A DNA stretch of 64,000 bases from Eremophila alpestris peregrina (lineage: Eukaryota > Chordata > Aves > Passeriformes > Alaudidae), in NCBI GenBank assembly GCA_009792885.1, contig WMCF01000170.1:397957-461956 (forward strand). Reading direction: 5' to 3'. Of this stretch, positions 24,601 to 35,747 are shown one piece after another (the stretch's first letter is position 1; each line of letters begins with the position of its first letter). The notes beneath the pieces were generated by a model. The model was not told where the DNA came from and made no database searches. It saw only the letters and a list, made by a program, of their open reading frames with translations. Made by a program: the position numbers and the translations under genes.

Positions 24601-27600
24601 AGGGAACAAACACTACAAAGACCCTAGAGTACAAAACTCAGCAACGTGAAAATAGATGTTGACAACCAGTAAGTGGTTGATTAGATGAAGAAGCAAACAT
24701 GAAGAAAAAGCAAACAAATATCTTACATGGGAGATTGTTTTATCTAGGACATGAAAAATTACCATGCACAACATAGGCTTCTTTCAAAATCATATGAAAA
24801 TGGGTAAGGGAAGCCACTAAGGGTTAAGATTCTATTTTTGATCTTCAAAAAATAAAGCAAAGAAAAAAAGCTTTAGGGAGGTACAGTTCATTATTGCTCA
24901 ACAAAATAATTCACTGTGTCATAAAATTACATGTCAAAAGAACTTCGTGCTTTATCCACAATACAAACATGGAGATCAAAGCAATGAGTCTCCACAGGAG
25001 AAACACCTTGTAAGTAAAAATGTGAATTAACAGTCTGCCATCTAACATATTGCAACACTAGATAAATGTTAATTCCCTGGGTTTCTCTGCATCTCTCCTC
25101 ACATCTCTTCTCCCTTTACCTATTGCATAAGAGATGACCAGTCTTCCTTGGACAGCACCCAAGTTGTGCCACACACCCCAGAAGTTTAAACTGGTACAAG
25201 CAATACAAAGCTTCAGGACAAGAGCTATCAAGACACATGTAGATGTTGACAGTACTGCCAGCTGTCTGAAGGTAGAGAATACACTGGGGTGATGACTGAC
25301 CTACAGGCAGCCTGCTTGGTTTTACCTACCCTGAAATTTCTAGTATTAACCACAGCCAGAGACAGGACATTAGTCAAACAGCATCTTTAATCTAAGAAAG
25401 CGTCATTACACTTATGATTTGTTCCTTTACATATTAAAAATAACAAAAGCCTTATTTCAGAAATTACTGTAGAAAAAACCCCAAAGTACTTCTACTGGTT
25501 TGAAAGCAAAACCAGAGAGAGACTCTAAGTCGGAAATACAATTTAATGGGAAAACGATAAAATAAATGTAAAAGGAACAAAAGAAAAGACCCTTGACAGA
25601 GTCAGAATACAACCTGACACCCTGTTCATTAGGGTGGTGGTATCAGTCCAGATGAAGTGGTCTTGCTGAAGCACTGATACTGTAGAAAGATCTGGCAGCT
25701 CCTGCCCTCTGGGAAACCAGTTGGTAAGGGTTTGTGCTGTCCAAAACCCCTGATTATATCCAGGTGGGAATGCTTGGCTCCTCCCCACTGGGCAGAGTAT
25801 CTAACAGTGGGCTGATATCATTCTATGAGTCATACAATGGGTCCTTGATTGCCCGTTAAGCAGAGATAGCTCCCGAAGGGAGTTACCTGTGAGTCACTGG
25901 GCAGTGCTTTGATGGGCCATTAACAGAAGATAGTTTGGAGGGAGAAGGCAAGGAAAATACTGCCCCACCTGGTTTCAACAACTCATGAATTGGTAATAGA
26001 ATACATACTTAGGGCACATCTTACATTGCAACCCAGGACAATACTTTATTGTGGAGATCTTTAAAACGAAAGTTTTTCTCAAATTCTTGGACGTGCAACG
26101 GAACACAGTTACTCACAGTTCCACAGATATGCAAAAGGCCCAGCTCAGAGCAGTAGAGAACTAGGCTGCACTCAAAGCTGCTGTTCTCACAGTAGAAGGA
26201 AAACTACACATAGTGCCATTCCTCCAACCAGAAGAAATGAGTTAGGGCAAAGCAGAGCACCATAAGAGTCTTACTAGTAAAATGAAAATTAGGAATGGTT
26301 TTTTATCTGCTGTGGAATGAAATGCTATAAAAGAACTACATTCAAGTTCAGCTATAGAAGAAGAACTATATTTCACCTGTTGTCTTTGAATTTAAAGCCA
26401 GTTGATCAAAATTTGGTAGAATATTTTAATTGACATAGCAGCTTTTCTTTCAAGAAATAAGAGAATCCAATCCACCACGCTGATTACTCCTAGCTGAATT
26501 CTATACATTTCACAAGTTAGGGAAAAATAAACATAAATGAACTGAGAATCCCTCAAAAACTCATTCATACAAGTAAAATATGAGGATCGAGCAAGAAGCT
26601 GTTTTTTCCCATCTGGCTCAAAGGGGTACTGTGGTCAAGAGTAACAAGTCCATTTTCCTGTTAGTGATTCAAATATCTTCCTTTTGTCACGTGCATGCTA
26701 TTTGTTTTCTGATATTCTGCCCTGCCATATTTTACATGGCTTCAACAAACAGATTTCTTATGGGTTGCTGAAGTATCAAGGCCTGAAAAACAACACTGAG
26801 AAGTGTTCTGAAGTGACACAGAAGTATTTAATATTCAAGTGTTTCTTTTAAGAGGGGAGATGAGGAGGGAGAGAGACAGAGGGAAGGATGGTGTGATGGG
26901 GCAGGGAGCAAGAAGCTCCATGTGCTATGTGATTATGAACCTCAGATTTGCATTAAAGGGAAAAAATGAAACACAGGAAGAACATGGAAGATGATAGTAA
27001 AGATCACTCACATCCTTTTGAAAAAGGAAGTCTGAATACTGAATACTAGAAGCTACTGGGCATGAATTAAGAGCAGATACTCTAGTTCCCTGAAGGATAT
27101 TTCTATTCTATTTTGTAAGCAGAAATGAAGTACACTTCCCATTACATATGAGCAACTGTTGGGGGTTGAAGTTGTTGTTTTGTTTTTTTTTCCCTTCATT
27201 TTTTTTACTTGTTACTGGTGGAATTTTTCCCATTGTGTTGCTAAGAAGCACTGATGGTTGGGTGCTTTGAGACAGCTGGGAAGGGAAACTCCGTCACTCA
27301 ACTCACTCAGAGCCTTCAGACAGTGCTGGTGTAGCTGCTGCTTGGAAAAAGAACTAATTTTTCTTGCTGCTGCAGAAGTCCAGTTTCAGCCCTGTTTCTT
27401 CTGGTGTGGGGTGAGCCTCTGCCCCTGGGAACAGCCGCTGAACTGGGGATCTTGTTATCCCCTGCCTCATTGGGGAACATACCTGTCACCACGCTGGGAG
27501 CAGGGTTGCTGTTTGTCCCGCCCCCCCCAGCTGTTTTTCTTCCTCACTGCTTTGAGTCTTTTCGCTGCTCCGTGGTCCACATCCCCTGCCTGCCAAGACC

Positions 27601-30600
27601 TCTCACATCCTCAGCCACAGCTCTGGAGTTTCTAATACAGCTTCCATCTCTTTCTATCTGGGACAAAGCTGCCATTACTGCGTGCTCCCTGCGCCCGTGC
27701 CACAGCGCCCCCTGCAGCCACGTGGGAATCATGGCACCTGCCCTGCTGGCCAGGAGCCTGCCAGCGCCCCTGCTGGCTGTGACCGGAACTGCACCAAAGG
27801 GGAAAGTGCCGCACTCAGGGAAGCTGTTACTGGGTTCCCGGTTCTGTTTTATTATTAATGCTAGAGTTATTGCTGTTTGTTTGTTTTGTAAACAAACAAA
27901 TATGTATATTGTTATATGTACTAGTAAAGAATTGTTATTCCTATCCCCATACCTCTGCCTGAGAGCCATTTAATTGTCTAAATTATAATAATTTGGAGGG
28001 AGGGTGTTTGAATTCTTCATTCTGAGAGAGGCCCTAGCAGACACCTGTCTTTCAAATCAAGACAGGAACTGAGGACTCAATAGGACTCAATGTAGCACTA
28101 GTCACCTGACACTCAGCATTAAATGCAAATTGTGTCTTACTGAAGACTGTTAAAAAAGTTTTCTTCAGTTTAATCTACAATGAAGCCAAAAGGAAACAAA
28201 AAGTGCTCCCCAAATTTTGCTCATTTGCTTTGCTGATGTGACTCAAAATAGATAACTAATCTCTTCCTGTATGAACTTGTCCCTGTTTAAAAATACAGAA
28301 ATAAACATTTGTACTGTTCCACAGCCCAATAGGTACATTGTGTTTAAAGAGTGGTGCCTGTCCCTACAGTCAAGGCATATGGAGGAGACAAAGCAAAAAA
28401 CGAAGACAAAAAGCAAAACAATGAAGCTGCTCATTCCTGAGAATTTGGCAAGGGGAAATCCTGCCACACCAGATAATACAAATAAAAACTATGCCTCAAC
28501 AAATCCATACCCAACTGGTTAATGTTCTTCTGACACAATGGTTTATTCTGACTTCTCATCCAAAGAAGACAGACAATAGACAGTGATTGTGGACCTTAAC
28601 AATTTTCAGTTAGCTACATTTACTTTCAAAATTTAATTGCTCACTCACCTCACAGGGATGAAACTGCCACCTACCTACAAAAAAAACTTTTGACTGCGTT
28701 GATATTTGGTCTGATATGAGTAATTACTCAGCCTAGAGGAAAACCTCATACGGTAATGGACACTACTCAACAAACGGTTGAGTAATGGATTTGTGTTTGA
28801 TTTTGTTACTTATAAAAAGGAAAAGAAATTCCTTTAATAAATATTTTAAATAGCATTAGTCCGTAACACTTATTTTAATTTTACTACTTAGAACTATAGT
28901 ACACAATGAAAAAAGACATTCTGAAGCTCTGTGACCATTCATTGATTTTCTCAATTTTACAGCTAGGAATAGAAGATTTGGTTTGCTCAAAAGTATTCCA
29001 GCAGTAATATTCTATATACATATATATACACATACATTTATATATAGATAGAATATATATATATAAATAGATATACTGTTGTATATAAGTACAACAGACA
29101 AATGTAACTATTTACCTTGCCTAGATATTACTTGTACACTGAGTTGCACTGTTCCATCTGTTTTCACTCCTTGATCAAAAAGGCTTCGATCTGGGTCCAG
29201 CTTGATAAAAGCATTAAAAATATAAAAATTAAAAATATATATTAGTATCATAGTTACAATAAATTTATTCTCCTTTAAACTTCAGGAACACTTGGTGCCT
29301 GCAGCAAATTTTCTGAAAGTGTGCAAATATTTTCAGTACTGTGTAGACAACAGTACATAACAGAAAAGATTTGATCATATTTGAAACTTGCCATTCTGTT
29401 CTGTTTAAGATATTTTCACCTGTGGGAACATTTTTTTACCTAAAAGAAAAAATGCAATACGGAGAGGTACCTTCACTACCTGAAAACTATCTACAGTTTC
29501 TTTTCTGAGTTTTTAACACCTTCATAAAAATTCTTGTCTTTATAACAATATTCTCCTGTTGTTTCTGGAAAAGCCATGGATGTCTGACTGTAACTTCAAA
29601 GAAACACGCAGCTATATGAAATGCAAAACTGTTATACCGTCTAACCTGTGGCAATGCTTGTAAAAATGGGGGGATTTCTTGAGTAATGCTTTGGTATCTC
29701 TATACCTCAATAATACAGAAACCTTGTTTAGATTCAAAACAAGATTAGACTTATGGAAGTTCTGGCAGGAACAAATGATGTGGGCTGCCTCAAGAGAAAG
29801 TAGTATGGCCATCATTCTTCTTTTACTTGCAAGGTGGTTGCTTAACCTCACACCAGGAACTCCAAGAATATTTTGATCATATTCACACTGAACTAGTGTG
29901 CATATATTAAATGTTCTGATGATAGTGAACCTCACATGAAATTAAACTCTTAATTGTAGTTAATATTCCATATGAAGCATGAATTCCACAGAAAAAGGAA
30001 AAAAGGGAAAAATTACGTAAAGCACTTCTTTATTATGAAATTAAATCTTTCATAACCTTTTAATTTACCTGGATATCTTGCAGACAAATCTCGTGTGCAT
30101 CCAAGGAACACTGCAGTCTGGGTTCCAGCAACTTCTTAAGATTTCCAATGGGTTCACTGATGTCAATAGCCTGACTCACAAATTCAGCAGTGGTGTAGGT
30201 TTGCTCAACAATGCTTAAACAGCAAGTTAATATAAAAAATCATTACTTACATGTTAATAGAGCAGGTATAGAAAAGCTTAATAAAAGTTAGAAGTAAACT
30301 AGATAAAAAGTAATACTGACTCTGAAATATTAATATCATGCAGTATTAGTTTGAGTACTCTTCATTTGAGTAGAGATTTTTACGAGATTGACTTAATTAA
30401 TTTTACAGTTATGTAACTTTTCTTTTATCCAGTCACCATGAAAAAGCTCAGGTAAATACCAAGATTCAGATCACCTCTTTCAAGAGAGTAAGCCATGGTT
30501 AGCATGTTATATATTGTTAACTTGCATGTAAAGTAAACTAATTTTATTTGCTTTGCCTGGACTGTATTTAAAAGATATTCAAGTTAAAAGCAAACAAAGA

Positions 30601-32652
30601 AACTTAGCAGACAGGGAAAACACATGGAAAAAAATGCTCACAGTCATACACAGCAACTTTCCATGCCTTTTCACCAGTCAACACAAGAATAACAAGCTTA
30701 ACACATAAAAGGGACAACCAGAAGGAAGTACAGCAACATGGAGCCTTGAAGGAACTATTAGTCACATGACATGTTTGTCCCACACTACAGCAATGACAGT
30801 ATTGGCACGGGCATCCCGAAGTGTCACTGTTATGGGACTCATGTTGTAACAATGACCTTACACAGTTGGGCTATCTTCATTTACACAGAAGGAAACCAGA
30901 ATGTACACAGATACAGTCTGTCAGTGGTAAAAATACACAAGGAATTTAGAACAATCAAAAACTAGTACGTTTTGAATCACATCTCCATTATAGGTTCTTA
31001 AAGAGTAGTTAAGTGAACCAGCCTCAGTTCTTTTTACCTATCAGAGACTGAAATGTTATGGTTTATGGCTTAAACATCTTTATGAAAGACTTTAGCCTAC
31101 TAAAGCAAAAGTGGTTAACAAGAGCTGCATGGAAGACCACTGTACCCTGACTGAGGCCACTGACTGCAAGTTAATAGAGATAAGATAAAGTGACTCAAGT
31201 CTGGGCTGGGGTAGAAGAATACATCACAAGATGTATTAAGAGGATTAAGCTCAGCACCTTTGGGATGGAAGCCACAGCCCCAGGTTTTTCTGCTGCCAGG
31301 CTCCCACAGATTTCTACACCAAAGCAGGGAAGGAGGAGAGGTTTTGGGTGTGTGGCATAGCCTCTCGCCAGATGCAGTGAATGCCCATCCTCCACTGGGC
31401 AGACTGGCCCAGCTGTGGGGCCTCCCACCCCTGGAAGGCCACATCTCTGTGAGGGACAACGATGTGAGGAACAACAGAGGGGAGTGTCATGGCCCATCAA
31501 AGGCCAGGGGCAAAGGTCCCTAGACCCTGCACCGGAGCACTGCAGATCATCCTACAAGATGCAAGAGATCCACAGTCTTGCACAGGACAGTGTCAAACTT
31601 CCCCCACACAGGGAGTTGCCTGTGTGCTCCCACCTGCCCAAACATATATTAATCCACTGGATTCTATATTTTTAAGTGTGGACCCTCACCATCAAGAAGA
31701 CCAGATGGAGGGAAGCCACAAGATATCATTGGGACCCTTAGAAGGGTGATATGCTTCTATTAATACTTGTCACTCTCCCTGATCCCAGCCCCCACCTTTT
31801 TTTAATTCTTTTTTTTCTTTCTTTCTCTTCACCTCTTTTAGTATTAAATAAAATATATAAATTTTTTTTGGTATCAACATCTAACCTCATTTGGTTTTAA
31901 TCAACTTTTGGGGTGTATTTCATGCCTTTCTGGGTTCAACCTGTTTTATTCGCAGAGAATTAGTTTTCTTTGCTCTTCTGTGCTTAGATCAGATTGCAAC
32001 ACATTATCTGATGCTCTGAGCATCTATCCTACACATTAACTGATGCTCTGAGCGTCCAAACATAGTAGTAAAAATAAGAAGGGAAGCATCGGAAACTAAA
32101 AATCCAGGCTGAGGTAATTAAATCAGAGGGTGTCCTATTTCAGTATGTACAGTTGCAATGGCCCTAATAACAGTATAGTTGATACTGAGCATAATTTCTG
32201 CTGTGTTAAGAACAAATCATCCTGTATAAATCCTGTAACTTTATAACAGTAAAGCAAAGGACTGGAGATATAGAAAGGTTCATCTCAATTACAGAAGGAT
32301 CCACTGAAGGTGAAAGGTTTGCAGAACACACACACAGGCATACTACTACAGACATGAAAATAGGAGAAGTAAAGTACTAATAACATAGCAAGAGATAACA
32401 AAAAACAGTCCAGGATTTAGATAACTAAGGTTGAGGAACATGACAGCACTATACTGACTGCCTACAGTGGCTACATTCCAACTTCTGGAAAACCACCATT
32501 TAGAAAAGAAACATAAAAATTAATTAGTTAATTAATAGCTGCCTAAGGATCCCAAAAAGCAAAGACAGCACATACCTTTCTTCAGTGCATTCCTGTTTCT
32601 CAGTTCCATCAATTTCAATTTCTATCAGCTCCTCTGCCTCTCTCTTAGTCAT
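9429..32652 (-). CDS. GABPA: GA-binding protein alpha chain (GABPA), whole coding span of nine exons
   Basis: GABPA is the DNA-binding ETS subunit of GABP (nuclear respiratory factor 2). With the ankyrin-repeat beta subunit it binds GGAA cores in promoters of mitochondrial, ribosomal and cell-cycle genes. Nine minus-strand exons (32652-32576, 30213-30069, 29200-29116, 23414-23169, 18000-17806, 17046-16990, 15960-15820, 14501-14309, 9657-9429) have GT-AG borders and consistent phase and total 1368 nt: 455 residues plus TAA, against 454 in human. Approximate domains: N-terminal OST 35-121, pointed/SAM 168-254, ETS 320-400 ending near the KFVCDLKTLIGYS segment. The start MTKREAEELIEIEIDG matches the conserved vertebrate N-terminus. 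No frameshift or stop is seen. A non-coding first exon is expected in the CpG island near 47 kb, shared with ATP5PF. Confidence 0.95.
9658..14308 (-). other. GABPA last intron
   Basis: Intronic DNA between exons 9 and 10. Apart from a CR1 3' end at about 12650-12808, T/G-rich low complexity at 10160-10250 and a (CAA)n tract near 12127, nothing recognised. Confidence 0.8.
12650..12808 (+). mobile_element. CR1 LINE 3' end
   Basis: A plus-strand CR1 tail: 'caggctggggaagagctgta', then 'tgtggcccctccaaccca' and the terminal 'tgtgattctatg' repeat-like end. Truncated at the 5' side as most CR1 copies are. Confidence 0.75.
14309..14501 (-). CDS. GABPA: GABPA exon 9 (ETS domain, first part)
   Basis: 193 nt encoding NNGQIQLWQFLLELLTDKDA to MNYEKLSRALR. 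This is the first half of the winged-helix ETS domain, including the recognition helix in which the two arginines (one at the exon end, one from the next exon) contact GGAA. Donor AG|GTAAGG splits the second arginine codon. Confidence 0.96.
15820..15960 (-). CDS. GABPA: GABPA exon 8 (central region)
   Basis: 141 nt encoding VQIIPASVQPATPTTIKVIN and KAAKVQRAPRISGEDRSSPG up to the split glycine before the ETS domain. Acceptor CTCTACAG, donor AG|GTATTG. Nearly identical to mammals. Confidence 0.95.
16990..17046 (-). CDS. GABPA: GABPA exon 7 (57 nt)
   Basis: A short exon, acceptor TTTGTAG and donor GTAAGTAC, encoding VLASQEHSGEIATVTIDQ. It links the pointed domain to the central region and keeps phase 1 on both sides. 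The residues around EHSGEIA differ from mammals, as usual in this loop. Confidence 0.92.
17806..18000 (-). CDS. GABPA: GABPA exon 6 (pointed/SAM domain)
   Basis: 195 nt encoding PVQWSTDQVLHWVVWVMKEF to HLELLRK, the core of the pointed domain. Acceptor TTTTCTAG. Two overlapping GT sites occur at the 3' end; the donor GTATGG after AAGT is chosen because only it keeps phase and restores the conserved Tyr-Val-Leu-Ala-Ser at the junction. Confidence 0.93.
18437..19110 (+). mobile_element. Degraded avian ERV LTR in GABPA intron 5
   Basis: Starts with 'tgtctgggatggattaattttc' (resembling the start of the ERVL LTR found at 52-56 kb) and later contains 'gatcaaagggatattccac' and an 'aataaatctga' signal. 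The pattern suggests one old, partly deleted LTR; borders are approximate. Confidence 0.5.
19111..20613 (-). other. GABPA intron 5, unremarkable part
   Basis: A+T-rich intronic DNA between two LTRs. No exon, repeat family or structured RNA recognised. Confidence 0.7.
20614..21360 (-). mobile_element. Solo LTR, 'TGTTG...AAGACA' family, copy 1
   Basis: A 747 bp LTR whose plus-strand text begins TGTCTTGGTTTG and ends CCCTCAACA. It is flanked by perfect 5 bp target duplications ACAGG (20609-20613 and 21361-21365), so both ends are exact. It lies in GABPA intron 5. An (AT)n tract sits at 20778-20796. The coding direction of the family is not certain; strand is assigned by taking TGTTG...CAAGACA as forward. 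The open frames inside it are incidental. Confidence 0.85.
21640..22690 (+). mobile_element. Probable LTR-derived sequence, two adjoining segments
   Basis: Two segments with LTR-like features: 21640-22020 has 'gtatttaaccagacatcttg' and AATAAA at 21903-21908; 22151-22680 starts TGTCAGACCCC, has AATAAA at 22417-22422 and ends near GGCACGACCA. A 45-50 bp unit 'cctgtc...cccctgcct' is imperfectly duplicated at about 22150 and 22200. No matching target duplications were found, so family and borders are tentative. Confidence 0.4.
22828..23043 (+). mobile_element. CR1 LINE 3' end in GABPA intron 5
   Basis: A clear avian CR1 tail: 'gagaccctggcacagtgccc', 'tccctggatgtgtttgaggc', then 'cttccaacccaaaccattcc' and terminal 'atgattctac'. 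It ends about 125 bp from the exon 5 border. Confidence 0.9.
23169..23414 (-). CDS. GABPA: GABPA exon 5 (end of OST, start of pointed domain)
   Basis: 246 nt encoding IEPKLNILEIVKPVETVEVV through the acidic IDPDAHHAEAEAHLVEE segment to WAAALEGYRKEQERLGIPY. Acceptor CATGCTTAG, donor G|GTAATA. A CR1 element ends only about 130 bp downstream of the donor in the following intron. Confidence 0.95.
23415..25492 (-). other. GABPA intron 4, left part
   Basis: No gene or clear repeat recognised; A+T-rich intronic DNA. Confidence 0.7.
25493..25980 (+). mobile_element. Avian LTR (488 bp) in GABPA intron 4
   Basis: Runs from 'tactggtttgaaagcaaaac' to 'cctggtttcaaca'. It contains the 'atacaacctgacaccctgtt' and 'gagtcactgggcagtgct' blocks that I associate with a common songbird LTR family. 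The 5' TG is apparently mutated; no clear target duplication. Confidence 0.55.
25981..27156 (-). other. GABPA intron 4, middle part
   Basis: Nothing recognised apart from a purine-rich stretch at 26850-26890. Confidence 0.7.
27157..28064 (+). mobile_element. Solo LTR, 'TGTTG...AAGACA' family, copy 2
   Basis: A 908 bp LTR from TGTTGGGGG to TCAAATCAAGACA. Flanks are GCAAC (27152-27156) and GGAAC (28065-28069), a 5 bp target duplication with one mismatch. It lies in GABPA intron 4, in the opposite orientation to copy 1. The central G+C-rich block gives long incidental open frames on both strands. Confidence 0.82.
28065..29115 (-). other. GABPA intron 4, right part
   Basis: No feature apart from an AT dinucleotide-rich stretch at 29010-29075 just before exon 4. 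Confidence 0.7.
29116..29200 (-). CDS. GABPA: GABPA exon 4 (OST domain)
   Basis: 85 nt, encoding LDPDRSLFDQGVKTDGTVQL and the following SVQVIS strand, with acceptor ATCAAG and donor GTAAATAG. Ends with one base of a glycine codon. Very close to the mammalian sequence. Confidence 0.94.
29201..32575 (-). other. GABPA introns 2 and 3
   Basis: Introns 29201-30068 and 30214-32575. The block 31195-31900 is G+C-richer, ends in a T-rich tract followed by 'ttaaataaaatata', and may be an old LTR, but I could not match it to a family. The rest shows nothing. Confidence 0.55.
30069..30213 (-). CDS. GABPA: GABPA exon 3 (start of OST domain)
   Basis: 145 nt between acceptor TTAAG and donor GTAAATT. It completes a split serine codon and encodes 48 further residues, with the conserved SQAIDISEPIGNLKKLLEPR and LDAHEICLQDIQ segments. 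This begins the OST (on-sight) domain, a ubiquitin-like fold implicated in coactivator binding. Ends in phase 0. Confidence 0.95.
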
Positions 32653-32676
32653 GGCTGCAATGTCTTAAGAACAGAG
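32576..32676 (-). CDS. GABPA: GABPA exon 2: 24 nt of 5' UTR and codons 1-26
   Basis: The acceptor TTCTGTCCATAG ends at 32677. ATG is at 32652-32650, so the coding part is 32576-32652 (77 nt). The exon encodes MTKREAEELIEIEIDGTEKQ and a few more acidic residues and ends AAG|GTATGT, leaving two bases of the next codon. The start is supported by exact agreement with the conserved N-terminus. Confidence 0.93.
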
Positions 32677-34190
32677 CTATGGACAGAAAAAAATTTTTGA
32701 GTAAGTCACAGACCAACATGACTAGACAATGTTTTGTGTCTATCACACATTTTTAAAATCAAATATCAGAATAGCCTTTTAAAGCCAAGTATTCATCTTA
32801 AAAAAAAAAGATCCAAAAGCTAATACAGATTTCACAAAATATATTACTATACCTGTCCTCGAAAAAATGTTCTAGAATCAAACATGGGACTATTAAGACA
32901 TTTGCACAGAGCCCAAAGCCCGATTCTCTTGGAGGCACCCAAATTCATGGATTTTTTTGCTGTTGCGTCAGGCCACCTACAGCAAAGCACATCTGAAAAT
33001 TCAAACTACCTTCTTAGCATGGGTGAAAGATGCTCATAAATTTAAGCATCATTTTATTACATGAAATGCTGCAGGAGGCAGTTAGAGAGAAGATCAATGA
33101 TTTCTTCATAAGTAAATAAAGTCAACAACAAAGTGTTTGTTGACTATCCCATCTTTCCACCCATGCCTCCCACAGGTGAACGATTGATAACATGAGCACA
33201 ATGAATGGATTTTGTCAAGTCCCAAACTAAAGTAGGATGCTAGTAATGAAAGGAAAAGCTATCCTGTGATGACATTCTCACTAACACTACAGATTTTCAT
33301 GCCCTGTAGAACACTAGAGTCTGTTGCAAACGTAAGTGGGAAACAAAAAACTACAGCATTTGATCTGTAAAGACATAGTTTGTCTGGTATTACACAGCGC
33401 ATATACCATAACTGTAAAATACATATGATAAAAACCAGGCCCAATTATATTAACAGTTTACAATACATAACATCATGAACTCATAGCAAAAGAAGCAGGA
33501 AGTACAGAGGAAGAAAGAAAAAACATGGAGAAAAAGCAAAACATATTAAAATATCCAAAATAGAAGAGGTCACCAAGATATCCATCCTCGAATCATCCTT
33601 TCCAAGTTACTTCTCTATCCCAATCCCAACTGTTAGAAAGAATATCTACTGATGACAAGATAATAAGGATATGTATTAATTTTAAAAAATTCTTCAAAGT
33701 AATAATACCCAACTATATTTAACAGCCGCAACATAAACTGTCTAAAGAAATTCAAACTACTCATCATCTCCTTCAAAAACTATTTTGTAAGATCAGTTGT
33801 GGAGAAACTAAGTGCTGCATATGGTTCATTCTGGAAGAAGCTACCAAGGCTAGCAAGTAAAAAATCACCTTGTCAATATCTCATCACTAGAAGCAAATCT
33901 AGAACAACTCGCTCACAGATCTGGCTCTGTGAAAATCTCCAAAGGGCCAGTGTAGCATCCACTGAATACGGCCCCAGGATCCCAATTCCTTGTATCACTT
34001 TATCTTGCCCGTTATTCCCATTATAAATGTAAAAGACAGAAATACAACTTCTGAAGAATGGAGACAGGCTTAAATATCTGAATGCACTGACACCACATGG
34101 TTACAGATGATCTATCAGACTGTTAAATGGTATTTCAAACCTGAGATTTGAGCAGTGTCTCTTACTGAAAACTCCCAAAGCAGCAAACTG
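32677..34190 (-). other. GABPA intron 1, unremarkable left part
   Basis: No exon, repeat or RNA recognised between GABPA exon 2 and the ERV cluster. Confidence 0.7.
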
Positions 34191-34747
34191 GTGGACTATA
34201 TCTGCACAGATGATTTGGCTTAACAGATACCAGCTCGACCAGCTGAGCTCAACGTAAACAAGTCCCTAGACATGACACCTCAGCCAACCCTTGTGAAGCA
34301 GAGACACACCCATATCATTGGCCAGTGAGCTAGGCGGAGTTGAGACCCTTGACCAATCATGTCTGTAAGTGCAGGAAATTTGGAAGCTCTATAAAAGCAC
34401 CTACCAAACAATAAAGAGCGGCTGTTGATACATGATCTTTCAATTGTTAATGTCGCATCCCTGTCTCTGTCAACAGCGACATCTGGCAGCCTCCTGACAT
34501 GATGGCAACAAGTGGTTGTGGTATTGTGGGGAGACAGGGGAGCAGTGGGATTGCTGCTGACAGGCGGTGAAGCTGCGAAAGGCAGCTGGATAGTGCCGTG
34601 GCCAGCGGAATTGCTACAAAGTCCTGGCAGAGAAGCGGAATACTGCTGCAGAAGGCAGCAGAGTGAGCCGTGTGGATCTAGACCCCCACTTCATGGAATA
34701 GAAATGCTGCCAGGAACATGGGAGTGAAGGGCTCTACACCAGAAAAT

Positions 34748-34873
34748 ATGGCTCTGAAGGTATGGACTTTCTTTCTTAAAAAAAGAGGGATAAAACACAA
34801 TAAGCAGTCTCTGCTAGCCCTGCTGATGTGGTTGACAAATTCAATGTGTCTGAAGGGGATGCCCAAGACTTAA
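34748..34873 (+). pseudogene. ERV gag N-terminal fragment
   Basis: 41 codons from ATG at 34748 to TAA at 34871-34873. The start MALKVWTFFLKKRG followed by a Leu-rich helix resembles the beginning of an avian ERV Gag matrix. Similar sequence appears to continue in another frame after the stop (a D-A-Q-D-L-K-T-W segment near 34860), showing a frameshift. No intact protein is expected. Confidence 0.45.
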
Positions 34874-35102
34874 AAACTTGGAGTGGGCTGGCCGAGATAT
34901 ACTTGTCTCAGCCTCCACAGGCAACGAGACAGTCATCACTGTTATAAAACCCAGAAGGCTTGTCATGGACTTACTAGAACAGTTGAAGAGGGAGTGGGAA
35001 GTAAAGACAGCAGAGGGATTACCGCGGGTGCTGCCCACTGAGGCAAGCAGTGAAAGTGCGGCGCTGGTGGAGGTGGTGTGAGCAAGTGGGAGAGGAGGAC
35101 GG

Positions 35103-35747
35103 GTGAAGAAGTCACAGCTCGCCGCAGAACCACCCAGGATTGTGCCACCACCCCCTGGAGGGACACCACCCCAGCAGAGCACCCCCTGGTCGTCAAGGAC
35201 TGTGCCACTGTCCCAGGCGGGGATGCGCTGCTGGCAGAAAGTGCCACAGCCAAACCACACTTTGCTGCTCCATGCTCTGCTGCCTGTCGGACCAACAGAA
35301 ACCTCTGAGACCATGCTGTGTTCTACTGCTCCATTTTGTGCTGTGTCAGCAGGAACCTCTGCGACCCCTCTGAGCTGTGGTGAGACTGTGCGTGGCTGCT
35401 ATAAGATGCCTGCTTGCCACAGGGCTGCGCCTGCCACGGGCTGCTGCAACACAGCGCAGGTCGCCAGCTCCTGCCAGGCACCTGGCTACTGCCAAATGCC
35501 TGGCCACTGCAAAGCCCCGTCTGCCACTGAGCCATGCTCTGTGATGCCCCCCGACTGTAATAACTCTGCCACTGCAGAAGCAAGGCTCCCTAGAACTATT
35601 CCAACTGCGTCTGTGCAAGGATTTGATCAGTACTCAAGAGCCATCTACACCCCCTTGGGAGCTGTCCAGGTTGTGCAGTTCCCATGGCAACAGAGCAGCC
35701 CAGAGCTCCAACCATGCCTGCACAGCTACCGGATCACCATGTGCTAG
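35103..35747 (+). pseudogene. Cys/Pro-rich open frame inside gag-only ERV, unrecognised
   Basis: A 214-codon frame with a proline-rich N-terminal part (PPPPGGTPPQQ) and a middle part in which Cys recurs every 5-12 residues (for example GCYKMPACHRA, GYCQMPGHC). The DNA there repeats 'ctgccac' and 'gccactg' units. It does not have the canonical CCHC zinc-knuckle spacing. It may be the remains of a Gag C-terminus expanded by short repeats, or just a low-complexity frame. Confidence 0.3.

Noticed and set aside
27404..27973. 189-codon plus-strand frame
   Set aside because: Lies wholly within LTR copy 2; similar incidental frames occur in the other copies at 37880, 40457 and 44080.
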